Assembly (NCBI GenBank): GCA_900095095.1
Contig: FMBT01000292.1
Coordinates: 744,001 to 808,000, forward strand
DNA from: Fragilariopsis cylindrus CCMP1102
Taxonomy: Eukaryota > Bacillariophyta > Bacillariophyceae > Bacillariales > Bacillariaceae
Direction of reading: 5' to 3'
Length of the DNA stretch: 64,000 nucleotides
Below are positions 33,476 to 43,117 of the stretch, in pieces. Both the position numbers and the translations under genes were made by a program. The notes beneath the pieces are model-generated. The model ran no database searches. It had not been told where the DNA came from and saw only the letters and a program-made list of their open reading frames with translations. Numbering within the stretch: the stretch's first letter is position 1; the number at the start of each line of letters is the position of its first letter.

Positions 33476-34354
33476 ATGTCAAACAATGACTATGACAATG
33501 ACAATGAAAATAACAATGACAATATCCAAAATGACGAACTACCACCGACCGAAAAACTCGTCGCATCCCGTGCTATGTGCTATTGTTGTTTTGATACTGT
33601 GATTGATGCATTAAATCATCCAAATCGTCAAAACGCTAGTAGTAGTAGTGGCAGGTCACGTGAGGTATCGTCAACAAACCATACCACAAACTTTATCAAC
33701 GAGCTATCAGACCATTCGGTCGAATGTCCAATATTTATTACTTGGGAAAAATGCTTCAACAACAGCAACAACACGTCGTCGTCGTTACCATCTTGGCAAT
33801 TACGTGGCTGTATTGGAAATCTAAGTCCACGATTGTTAGCAACTGCTGTAGAAGAGTATGCAATGATTAGTGCCTTTAATGATCGACGGTTTAAACCAAT
33901 TCAAAAATCTGAAATGCATTCCATACGAGTTGCCGTCAGTTTACTTGTGAAGTATGAAACATGTCAGGATGTATATGATTGGACGATTGGTGTACATGGT
34001 ATATTAATCAAATTTGTGGTATATGGACAACAGTACGATGGAACGTTTTTACCAGAGGTGTCCAAACAACAACGATGGGATCATACAAAAACAATTTCAT
34101 CTCTAATACAAAAAGCTGGATACAACGGTACAATCACACAAGAATTATTAACTAGTATCGATTGTGCAAGATACCAATCCTCCAAATTTATAGCAACCTA
34201 TACAGAATACGTGAATGACAACTGCAAAGGGATTGATCCGATTTGTAGTACTATTCCTCCAACAACAACAACAACAACAACTACCAGTAACAACAACAAA
34301 AAGGCTGCGACGTCGAGTAGTCGTCCATGGCCATTTTTTAATTTGAATCGGTGA
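33476..34354 (+). CDS. AMMECR1: AMMECR1 family protein
   Basis: 292 residues, single exon. The AMMECR1 domain is complete: CYCCFDTVIDAL, the hallmark LRGCIGNLSP motif, AVEEYAMISAFNDRRFKPI, VAVSLLVKYETCQDVYDW, VHGILIKF, GTFLPEVSKQQRWDHTKTI and RYQSSKFIATYTEYV. The domain is universal and its biochemical role is unresolved; the invariant LRGCIG loop with its Cys suggests catalysis. N-terminal Asn/Asp-rich and C-terminal Thr/Asn-rich extensions are low complexity. No targeting signal is visible. Confidence 0.95.
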   Translation: MSNNDYDNDNENNNDNIQNDELPPTEKLVASRAMCYCCFDTVIDALNHPNRQNASSSSGRSREVSSTNHTTNFINELSDHSVECPIFITWEKCFNNSNNTSSSLPSWQLRGCIGNLSPRLLATAVEEYAMISAFNDRRFKPIQKSEMHSIRVAVSLLVKYETCQDVYDWTIGVHGILIKFVVYGQQYDGTFLPEVSKQQRWDHTKTISSLIQKAGYNGTITQELLTSIDCARYQSSKFIATYTEYVNDNCKGIDPICSTIPPTTTTTTTTSNNNKKAATSSSRPWPFFNLNR

Positions 34355-35226
34355 GGTGATCAACAATATTTCGTATATTCGAACATGATAAATTAAACTT
34401 AATACATGACTTATTACCCGTATCCGAACAGCAAGCAAAGAGAAAATATCAATTAATGTTGTTATCATCATCTGCATCAATTGACGACGATCCTGGCTAT
34501 TCAATACTATACACTATAAATAGAGAGAGAGAGAGAGAACATAGATTTTAGTTCATCTAATTTTTCAGATTAAATATATTGAGGCAACAGCGTGCTGTTT
34601 ATACAGTCTTTGAGACTTTACCAAAATCATGAGAGTGATGGTGTTGTTAACTACAGTAGATAGAGGACGAGCAAAATAAATAAATTGATAACTGATTGAC
34701 TCACAAAAAGCTCTATAGGAGATCCGTGCATTTCACCTCCGAAACAACAGTTCCAAGCATGTGTAGAGAAATTTAATACTTCTGTCGATGTCATCACCTT
34801 TGCTCTCCTTCATCCATTCATTGTCGAAGTGTGTGGGTGATATTGGTCAATTCAATTCCTTATAACTTTTTTCTAAATTTAACGCCTAATTCTGTTCCAT
34901 AAAAATAGTTATCATCGCACGTTCGATCGTGTAAAAAAATTCTTCCATAGAGTACAGGTATTTCTTTTATTTTGACTTATCTTCAGAAAACTTTAGCGAG
35001 TGTACTTCACTACTTGAACTTACATGAAGTATTGTATGTAACCGATGAACGCACGACGCGAGAACCACCCAACTATCAACACAACAATCACATCTGCTCA
35101 TCAGACATCAAACGACATCACGTAAAAAGAAAAATTTAAGTACAGTAAATCAAATCTGGCTGAAGCGATTTATTACATTGCGAGCTGCGGTATTCCATTA
35201 ATCACTTTACATATTCAATATAGGCA
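34355..35226. other. Intergenic region, 0.9 kb
   Basis: It has a GA microsatellite near 34522-34538 and TACAGTA at 34652 and 35141; the latter is 86 nt before the next start. No gene is supported. Confidence 0.45.
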
Positions 35227-36921
35227 ATGAAGATGCATCAAAAACATACTGGCAGTCTCTTTTGCTTTTGCGGGCTCCTCTTTCAATCTTTGGTAGTGCA
35301 AGCATTAATTACCCGCCCTTCTAATGTTGGTCGTAACTCTGTAAAGACGGCGCGATCTCTTCCTTATAAGAGCTTGTCAACGTCATCGTCATCACCCATG
35401 CTATCGATGACCTCTGATATAAATAACAATCCTTCTTCTTCTTCCGAGGAAAAAGATGACAACGACGACAATACTAATAATACTAATGATAATAATAATA
35501 GCGATAATGATTCTCGTCAACATCGTCTTGCTAAGGCACAGGCTGAGATAGATCGAATTTTATCGAATCCTGTAGATCCACCATTTGATATTGAGAAGGA
35601 AATGAAAAGGGTTGCAAGTATTAGTCCACCGCTCATTAAAGAAGGATCGAATGAATATCAACTGGAGGAGCAAGTAAGTCAAATAGAGGAAGAGTTGTAC
35701 AAAGCAGTGAAGGACCAAGATTTTACTACAGCGGCAAAACGATCAGCCGAAATATCTCAACTTCACGTAGACGACTGCGGTAATGTCCTGCAGGCCAATT
35801 CAGCATTTTATCGAGCCTTCAGCGACAAGGATGTTGGAGAAATGGAACGTCTGTGGTTGGCGGACCGATCCTGTATTTGTATACATCCAAGTTTTTCACC
35901 TCTGTCTGGAGTACGAGATATCATGAAAACCTGGAAACGAATGTTTGAGTCATCTGTTGGAAGTTTCCAAAGGACTTGGATCGACCCTTGTGAAATTCAT
36001 TTAACTGTTAAGGCTACCACCGCAATTGTCACCTGCGAGGAACATGTATATGCACGACGTTTTGTTCGTGGTCAAAGACGTAAAAGTGAACGAGTTAATA
36101 AGCTAATGGCAACAAACATTTTTCGAAAAGTTGGCGGGAAGTGGTATATGACGTATCATCACTCATCCTGGCACGCGGATAGCGAAGCTGCTAAAAGAGC
36201 TCTCAAAGGTCGGAACATAAAAAAGAAATCCAAACCTTCGTCTAGAAAAATTGCTTCACCTGATGACGACGATGATGATGATGACGAGGATAGTAATGCT
36301 GAATTAGAAAGTATACTCGGTCTTGAAAACTTCGGACCTGTTCTAGGAGATGAATCGGACAAACAAAATGACGATGCTGGCGGTCCGAAAATCATTGCAT
36401 CAAACTTAGATTTTTTGAAGAACTTGGGAGGTTTAGATGGTATGCTAGGGATGGGTCCACCAGGGGGTGGCAATACTGATGGTAATGACCTTATTCCCGG
36501 AACCATCATTTCTTTCAGCGGTAAAATCGATGACGACGATGAAGACGACGACGAGAACGATGATTACGACGATGATGACGATGACGAAGATGAAGGTAGC
36601 AGTAGCGGAAAGAACAAAAAAACTATTCTAGAGTTATTGCAAGGAAAGAAAAATAAGAAAAATAAAAATCGAGCCAAATCGGTACGGTCAAAGTGTATCG
36701 ATGCGCTTAGACGACTTTCCAATGAGGGAAGGATATCTCCAAAGCAAAAACGTGTACTGTTGACCGATATCATTAGCTGCACTTCTAGAGGGGAGGAAAG
36801 CCTGGTAGAGGTTGGATATAAACTCCTTTGTGGTGAAGGAATGGATGAAGAGGCTGACGAGGAAGAGTTTGTTGATCAATGTCAGGTCTTTGCACGGTCA
36901 TTATTCGATATGGAAAATTAG
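35227..36921 (+). CDS. Secreted or plastid protein with UVR-like coiled coil and SnoaL-like domain
   Basis: 564 residues, single exon. The N-terminus (SLFCFCGLLFQSLVVQALIT) is a likely signal peptide with Ala-Leu after it, compatible with plastid import. A Ser/Asp/Asn linker follows. Residues about 140-175 (EEQVSQIEEELYKAVKDQDF then TTAAKRSAEISQL) match the UVR motif of UvrB/UvrC and Clp proteins. The next 130 residues are a SnoaL/NTF2-like fold: NSAFYRAFSDKDVGEMERLW, CIHPSFSPLSG and GKWYMTYHHSSWH. The rest is poly-Asp/Ser and a basic helix, then a small helical C-terminal domain. The UVR plus SnoaL pair suggests a plastid stress or regulatory protein; the function is not known to me. Confidence 0.75.
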   Translation: MKMHQKHTGSLFCFCGLLFQSLVVQALITRPSNVGRNSVKTARSLPYKSLSTSSSSPMLSMTSDINNNPSSSSEEKDDNDDNTNNTNDNNNSDNDSRQHRLAKAQAEIDRILSNPVDPPFDIEKEMKRVASISPPLIKEGSNEYQLEEQVSQIEEELYKAVKDQDFTTAAKRSAEISQLHVDDCGNVLQANSAFYRAFSDKDVGEMERLWLADRSCICIHPSFSPLSGVRDIMKTWKRMFESSVGSFQRTWIDPCEIHLTVKATTAIVTCEEHVYARRFVRGQRRKSERVNKLMATNIFRKVGGKWYMTYHHSSWHADSEAAKRALKGRNIKKKSKPSSRKIASPDDDDDDDDEDSNAELESILGLENFGPVLGDESDKQNDDAGGPKIIASNLDFLKNLGGLDGMLGMGPPGGGNTDGNDLIPGTIISFSGKIDDDDEDDDENDDYDDDDDDEDEGSSSGKNKKTILELLQGKKNKKNKNRAKSVRSKCIDALRRLSNEGRISPKQKRVLLTDIISCTSRGEESLVEVGYKLLCGEGMDEEADEEEFVDQCQVFARSLFDMEN

Positions 36922-37531
36922 ATCATTATTGCAGCTATATTTAATATAAAAAAAGAGGGGATTAATTTTCATGTATATATATTATATAAATCGCATTGAA
37001 AACAATATCTCATAAAGCAATTAAAAAGCTTACTTCCATATGATAAGCCAATATCGAAATGATTGTTTCATTATAAACCAATGATTCTTGCTAGCTTTTG
37101 CTAAATTGTGTTGGGTTTAGATGTATCTGAAATGTATCGGAACATATGATTGTTGCTACTATTTGTGCTGGGCAGAATTCCCTAAAAGGTGCTGGATAAA
37201 AGTATGTTCGACCCATTTAACTGATACACCAACTAAGCTTGCATTTAGCTACTTTTACAAGTGTTCTTAGCGATTTATTGTTGGGCTGTCAAATAGGATG
37301 ATAGAGTTCATTTTTCAATGTAGTATTCTATTCTTGTTCCTACTAAGCTGGACCATAGTGCCTACTTAACTAAAAATATTTGCAAAGCAACCTAATCAAT
37401 TCATATTCCTAACAAAAATATGATCTTGCGATAGTGTCATGATTGTGAGTTCATGAAATCCATTCATTAGTCTATTTTATTTCTATTGCCTTGTCTTTGA
37501 TATCAGCATCAATAAATAGCTTCGACGAGAA
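36922..37531. other. Convergent intergenic region
   Basis: 3' ends of the SnoaL-like gene (plus) and the DEAD-box gene (minus). AT-rich; nothing recognised. Confidence 0.5.
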
Positions 37532-39082
37532 CTATTTTACTTTCTGTCTTCCCACACACTTTACATCCACACTCAGTGCATTGGATAAACGCTTCAAAAC
37601 AAATTCTTGGTCGGGATTCAATATAGATATTACCGACCCCTTTTGTCCAAGCCGTCCAGCTCTCCCTGACCGATGGAGATAAGTATCTGCATCAATAGGA
37701 AGATCAAAGTGAATGATATGCGTGACTCCAAGTATATCTAGGCCTCGTGCTGCTAAATCTGTCGTAGCCATGATGCGAAACTCAGATCTTTCTGCAAAGG
37801 CTTTCGTTGCACCAGCACGCTGAGATAGCGAGTCTTCAAAGCGCAAGATAGATACAACTGGGTTGGATTGGATATCCTCGAGATTTGTCTTTTTATCTTC
37901 ATAAAATATTCCATTATCAATACTAAGAGCCAATTTCTTCCCAATTATGTCCAACGGTCGAGAAGAAGTAGAATCGAAAAATACTAAGATTTTGTTTGAT
38001 GATGTATTCAATTTTTTAATGATGTTTCTCAATGTTGCCATCTTTTTCTCGTTCGAATTACAAACCATATATGCGTGGTCCAATGTAGGTGGTAAATGTT
38101 CTCCAGGACTTGTACATACATAAACCGGTTCCTCCAGTGTCCATTGATTTGCTTTGCACTGCTTAAGGAAGTGTCGATGTTGTGGTATCGTTGCAGAACA
38201 AAAAATAGTTTGCCGATGTCGAAATTTGCGCTTCCGTTTTTTGTTTGAATCATCAGCTATCGTGATAACTTCATCATCTATGATGTCATCTTCGTCTATA
38301 AATGTCGGACTCAGGAATTTTGAAAGAAGCTCGTTCAGAGATGATGCTAATGCTTTTGTATCAACGCTGTTGTTACTACCTCCTTGAAGAGAGGATGTAT
38401 GTACCAAACAAGCGTCGACTTCATCTACTACCACAGTATTGACGCTGCTAATACGTGGCAGTCCACCATACCGTACCATATCTAAGAGTTCAGTCGGCGT
38501 CCCGATAACAACTTGCGGTGTTTCTGCCCAGGCCCATTTTCTTTGTCTTTTCAAAGAGCTCCCCTCCAATAAACTCATCACCATAAATTTACGTCCCACA
38601 AGTCGCTTAGCAACCATTGCTACTTGTAAACCAAGTTCTCTTGTTGGTACGACGATCATTGCCTGGACAGAGGCTCTGTCCTCCAACTTGGATAATAGTG
38701 GAAGCAAATATGTTAACGTTTTACCGCTTCCCGTTTGTGCTTGGATTACCATTGAATTTGGATCGTCATCGAAGAAACAGTCCAATGATCTTTGTTGGAT
38801 CAATGTCGGGCACTTGTAATTATATTCCTCACATTTTTCCAACAACCATTTGGGTAGATTATCACTATACAGTTCTGAAAAAGATTTATCAGATAGAGTT
38901 GCATCACATAGGTAAGACGAGGCTTGGGAGTTAAGATTTGATGATGAAACCAACGATGAATATTGGGATCGATCGGAAAATAATGTAGATTGCTGTGTTG
39001 TGAAACCTTTCGTCACCAGTGGGCAGTAAATCAACAACAAAATACCCCAAAAGTTGGAACGGTGATGGATGATTATCGTCAT
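37532..39082 (-). CDS. DEAD-box RNA helicase with DEVD motif, probably organellar
   Basis: 516 residues from the second Met of the frame, chosen because it starts a good signal sequence (IIIHHRSNFWGILLLIYCPL) followed by VTKG-FTTQQ, a plastid-type transition. The upstream Met would hide it behind 37 charged residues. Helicase motifs: Q motif (CPTLIQQRS), AQTGSGKT, PTRELGLQ, GTPTELLD, motif II VVDEVDACL (DEVD instead of DEAD), FCSATIP, TDLAARGLDI and HRSGRAGRLG. An acidic/basic insert (residues about 215-245) lies between motifs II and III. Such helicases remodel RNA, for example in organelle ribosome assembly. It is divergent from chlorophyll synthase. Confidence 0.88.
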   Translation of the reverse strand: MTIIIHHRSNFWGILLLIYCPLVTKGFTTQQSTLFSDRSQYSSLVSSSNLNSQASSYLCDATLSDKSFSELYSDNLPKWLLEKCEEYNYKCPTLIQQRSLDCFFDDDPNSMVIQAQTGSGKTLTYLLPLLSKLEDRASVQAMIVVPTRELGLQVAMVAKRLVGRKFMVMSLLEGSSLKRQRKWAWAETPQVVIGTPTELLDMVRYGGLPRISSVNTVVVDEVDACLVHTSSLQGGSNNSVDTKALASSLNELLSKFLSPTFIDEDDIIDDEVITIADDSNKKRKRKFRHRQTIFCSATIPQHRHFLKQCKANQWTLEEPVYVCTSPGEHLPPTLDHAYMVCNSNEKKMATLRNIIKKLNTSSNKILVFFDSTSSRPLDIIGKKLALSIDNGIFYEDKKTNLEDIQSNPVVSILRFEDSLSQRAGATKAFAERSEFRIMATTDLAARGLDILGVTHIIHFDLPIDADTYLHRSGRAGRLGQKGSVISILNPDQEFVLKRLSNALSVDVKCVGRQKVK

Positions 39083-39594
39083 TTTTAGAATGTTTCTTTT
39101 CGCCAACTTTCTTCGGTCCACATATTCTTGGAAGTTTGATATATTGGTATTCTGTTGTGGTACTATCTGATATCGTATTCTTCGACGATGCAAATTTATT
39201 TTGTGAAGGAAATTAAGTGATTGATTGATTCATTCGACTCATTCCTTATTATTGGAATTGCTGCCCAGCAAATGTGATTGGAAATGGTTGGTGGCTGGCT
39301 GGTTGTGCTGTATCTACGAATGAATCAAATCAATTTATTTACACTCACGGTTGAAGTCCCTTTTTCGATTTTTGACGATTATTCCCTTCCGTGTGGAATG
39401 TGTGAAGAAAAGAATCAATATGATTTGTCGATACCGTACGCACATCAAAGTCTGCCAACAACTGCTAAAAAAGATTTTTCAAAAACATACCGTCGTTAAC
39501 AGGTAGAAAGCATAAAATAACAACATTGACAATCAACAGTCACCAACATCGTTCTACATACATCAACTTTGACAGCAAGATTACCCTAAAAACC
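39083..39594. promoter_or_regulatory. Shared upstream region of DEAD-box helicase and chlorophyll synthase
   Basis: 512 nt between two divergent genes that both look plastid-directed. The 5' leader of the synthase contains no upstream in-frame Met. Sequence motifs were not recognised. Confidence 0.4.
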
Positions 39595-41006
39595 ATGAAA
39601 GTCTTTTTTGCATTTCTATACGCAGCTTCCTTGGCATCTGCCTTCACAACAAAAACATCGCATCATTCTTCGCCGATTGCCGTGACGACTAGTTCATCAA
39701 ATTCTTTTCGACAACACCCTCTAGCCCTCCTCCCGAATAATCGACAATCGTCGGACTTCTCTTCTCTCCCAATCGACGTTGAAAGTACTACCATATCATC
39801 ATCATCATCAACGAAACTTGAGGCTAAAGAAGGTAAGGGTAATGAAGAAGTAGAAGATGGAAGCGCAGGGTTTCGACAGCTTTTGGGTGTCCGTGGTGCG
39901 GCTCAAGAAACGAATATTTGGAAGATTCGTCTCCAACTCACCAAACCAATCACATGGGTTCCTCTCCTATGGGGTGTCATGTGTGGTGCAGCAGCCTCTG
40001 GAAACTATCATTGGATTTGGAATCCATGGGATCCGAATGATAGAGACGTTATGTTAGGATTAGAAGATACAGCTAAGGCTATCACTGCAATGATTTTAGC
40101 AGGTCCCTTTTTAACAGGGTACACCCAAACCATTAATGATTGGTACGATAGAGATATTGATGCCATCAATGAACCCAACAGACCAATTCCTAGTGGGGCA
40201 ATTAGTGAAAAAGATGTGATTGCTCAAATTTGGGTCCTCCTTATTGGTGGCCTAGTACTCTCTTACGGTCTTGACGTTTGGTGTGAACACGAATTTCCTA
40301 TAAATCTAGTCCTAGCAATCTTTGGATCGTTTATTTCCTACATTTATTCTGCACCGCCACTTAAGTTGAAACAGAATGGTTGGGCTGGGAACTACGCTTT
40401 GGGTGCATCTTATATTTCTTTGCCTTGGTGGTGTGGACAAGCTGTTTTTGGACCACTCGATCGTCCTGTTTACTGGATCTTGTAAGTGTAATCATGCCGT
40501 TGTTATGCTTTTAATTTCTTGTCGTTATTTAATCAAGAGAAACACATCTATTTACTTTCAATATGAACCATCACTCATAACATTATGAATCTAACTTTAC
40601 ATTTACACTCAAATTCAATTCATTATTCTGCAGGCCTATTCTGTACTCGATTGCAGGGTTAGGTATTGCTATTGTTAACGATTTTAAGTCAATTGAAGGT
40701 GATAGAGCTATGGGATTGAATTCGCTTCCTGTTGCATTTGGACTTGACGGGGCCAAATATATTTGCGCGGGATCGGTGACCTTGACTCAATTTGGTGTTG
40801 CCGCATATCTTTATTCTATTAATGAACCAATATATGCATTGGTCTTGATGGGGTTACTCTTGCCACAAGTTTATTTCCAAGCCACTCTTCTCCTACCTGA
40901 TCCAATTGCAAACGACGTCAAGTATCAAGCATCTTCCCAGCCATTTTTCGTATTTGGTATTTTGGCAACAGCTTTATGCATTGGTCACCACGAATTCCCG
41001 GTATAA
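39595..41006 (+). CDS. CHLG: Chlorophyll synthase (ChlG)
   Basis: Two exons, 39595..40481 and 40634..41006, with a 152-nt intron (GTAAGT...CTGCAG, phase 2), give 419 residues. It attaches the phytyl or geranylgeranyl tail to chlorophyllide in the thylakoid membrane. The N-terminus MKVFFAFLYAASLASAFTTK is a textbook diatom plastid signal (ASA-F). Prenyltransferase motifs are NDWYDRDIDAINEPNRPIPS (first Asp-rich motif) and NDFKSIEGDRAMGLNSLPVA (second), with about nine membrane helices such as WVPLLWGVMCGAA and LVLAIFGSFISYIYSAPPL. This marks the organism as photosynthetic. The start is the last in-frame Met before the signal peptide. Confidence 0.96.
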
Positions 41007-41597
41007 ACAAATATTACTGAAGGAAAATTAATTAAATTAATCTTATCAATTCTTACTTAATTAATATTAGAAATTATTTCATTTATTAATGTTTCAAATT
41101 TAATACAAACATGTATTAGAAACAAGCTCAGAATTGATTATTAGGACGCTAGAAAGAAAAAGAAAAACGAATACCTCTGCAGTACGGAGATGAAGTAACT
41201 TCAAACCAATGATGGAATCGCAAAACATCCATTTCAACAACGACCGTATACACGTACTATGAAAATATGCCTATAAGTATAGAAATGTAGCCACCATAAA
41301 GAATTCATCACCATGTTTTGTTTTATCGAAACTATCAAAATTAGGCAAGCATAAACAATAAAAACTTGAAGTGTATACAATAGGACTAGATAATTTCTGA
41401 CTTACAGTAGCGACTTCATCGAGAAAGCTTTAAAAAAGAATAACATTGGGTTGTTCGCATAGTGTATATATCAACTGATTGTGAGATGGTCGGTGGTGAT
41501 TGCTCATAGCTAATTCTTGGAACACGTTTCTTCTTATTCCCTCTCAGCTACATGTGGTTGTGGTTGTTGTTGTTGCTACAAACATTTCTACTACTAG
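41007..41597. other. Convergent intergenic region
   Basis: AT-rich spacer; TACAGTA at 41403. The 65-aa plus frame at 41552..41749 is antisense to the next gene and is ignored. Confidence 0.5.
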
Positions 41598-42476
41598 CTA
41601 CAAGTGAACAACGGTCCCCGATAGTTTTAATAACTCTAGTTGACGTCCAGCCCTTTCAAGTTTGGAATTCATTTTTTCCTGATGCCACTTATATCGTTCT
41701 TCGTCTTCTTGAAGAGACTTCTCATTCCATTCAATGTCATCAACTTTAACGAGTCGTGCTTCAGATTTTGGAAATAGTTTCTGCAATAATGCAATTGCTA
41801 CACATTCTTCAACACCAGCTGACGTTCCCAGATCACTAACTGTACTAAATCCCGTCAGTGATAATTTATCAAGATCCCAAACGCACAATGTATTCCAAGG
41901 AGTTGTTCTTCCTGTCAATGGTACTTCTCGTTGTCGTTGTCGTTCACTTCCTGTTGATACAGCATGATATTGGTGACCGTTCAATGCAGCTCCTGCCACA
42001 ATCACATGTTCGTTTTCTATTACGTGCTGACATAATGTCGATACAGTTGAAGAGGAAAGATTAACTTCGGCTGATATAAACATGATTAGGTCGGCTTTTA
42101 GCTGTGTATTGGAATACAGTACGAGAGAATTTAATGCTTGAACGAATTTTCCCCATGGCGTTACTGGCAATATATGGATATTACTTCTATTATTATTATC
42201 ATTTATATTACTACCGGTATTATTATTCTTACTATTGATATTGACAACGAAAGAGTCAAGAGCATTCCGTACAGATTGAACATAATCATAATGTTCGATT
42301 TTAGGTGTCGCATCTACCGCAATCACAACTTCGATTTCGTACTCCTCGATCAGTCGACGATCATCGGCAATTGTTTCCAGATTTGAGATAACTTTCTTGA
42401 TGGTTCCATCTGAGGGAGGTGACGATGCCCTTCCAAGATGAAGACGAGTTGCAATGACAAGTTTCTTCATATTCAA
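41598..42476 (-). CDS. Glycosyltransferase-like uncharacterised protein
   Basis: 292 residues, single exon. The sequence alternates strand and helix like a nucleotide-diphospho-sugar transferase: KLVIATRLHLG, IEVVIAVDATP, HILPVTPWGKFVQALNSLVL, LKADLIMFISAEVNLS, VIVAGAALNGH, TPWNTLCVWDLDKLSLTGF and GVEECVAIALLQKLFP. The strand ending in Ser-Ala-Glu takes the place where family-2 glycosyltransferases have a DxD. No signal peptide or membrane helix is present, so it appears cytosolic or nuclear. The C-terminus is a charged helix. The match to glycosyltransferases is by pattern only; it may be a distinct lineage-specific family. Confidence 0.6.
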   Translation of the reverse strand: MNMKKLVIATRLHLGRASSPPSDGTIKKVISNLETIADDRRLIEEYEIEVVIAVDATPKIEHYDYVQSVRNALDSFVVNINSKNNNTGSNINDNNNRSNIHILPVTPWGKFVQALNSLVLYSNTQLKADLIMFISAEVNLSSSTVSTLCQHVIENEHVIVAGAALNGHQYHAVSTGSERQRQREVPLTGRTTPWNTLCVWDLDKLSLTGFSTVSDLGTSAGVEECVAIALLQKLFPKSEARLVKVDDIEWNEKSLQEDEERYKWHQEKMNSKLERAGRQLELLKLSGTVVHL

Positions 42477-43117
42477 AAACTTGGTATTAATTCCAATTGT
42501 GTTGTTATTATAATGAGTACTAATTCTTCATGATTCAGTTCAAAGTTTAAAAGTATATTGATTGATGTTTACAATACCCCCCCCGCCCTACAAGATAAGG
42601 GTCGACTCGATCGACTCAGTGTAGTAATGATTTGCCGTAATTTCGTTGTTCGCGACCACAAGAACTGTTTTAATTAGATTTAAAAACATATGCTTAACAG
42701 CTGAACATGAAGTAGGACCTAGGACCTATGCATGGTTAATACATATGTCTCAAAACCGCGCGATAAAGCTAAAATCATCAATTTTTTGACAGAAAGCAAG
42801 AAGCCCAGCAAACTATCAAAAAGAATACTGTGGAACAGCAGCAGAGGCATTAACAATCATCTTTCATGTCCTCGCATACAGTAGAACTATCAAACCACTT
42901 ATCTGAAATCCTACACTAGAGTAGCTAGTCTATAGTCTAGTAGATTCGATTCGATACCAGATTCCATTCAATTTTGTGCTGGCCTTTCATTTTCTACAGC
43001 AAAAGATTTGTTCGCTTTTGAAGTGACTGTTACAAAAACGAAGTTGATAGAGTATACGTACGTTTTTTTTTAAACGGTAAGATCGAAAGGGAAAGTAAAT
43101 AGAAGAAAAGAATCGTC
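42477..43117. promoter_or_regulatory. Divergent intergenic region
   Basis: A C-rich tract near 42577-42587 and TACAGTA at 42877, 235 nt upstream of the kinase. No gene is recognised. Confidence 0.35.
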
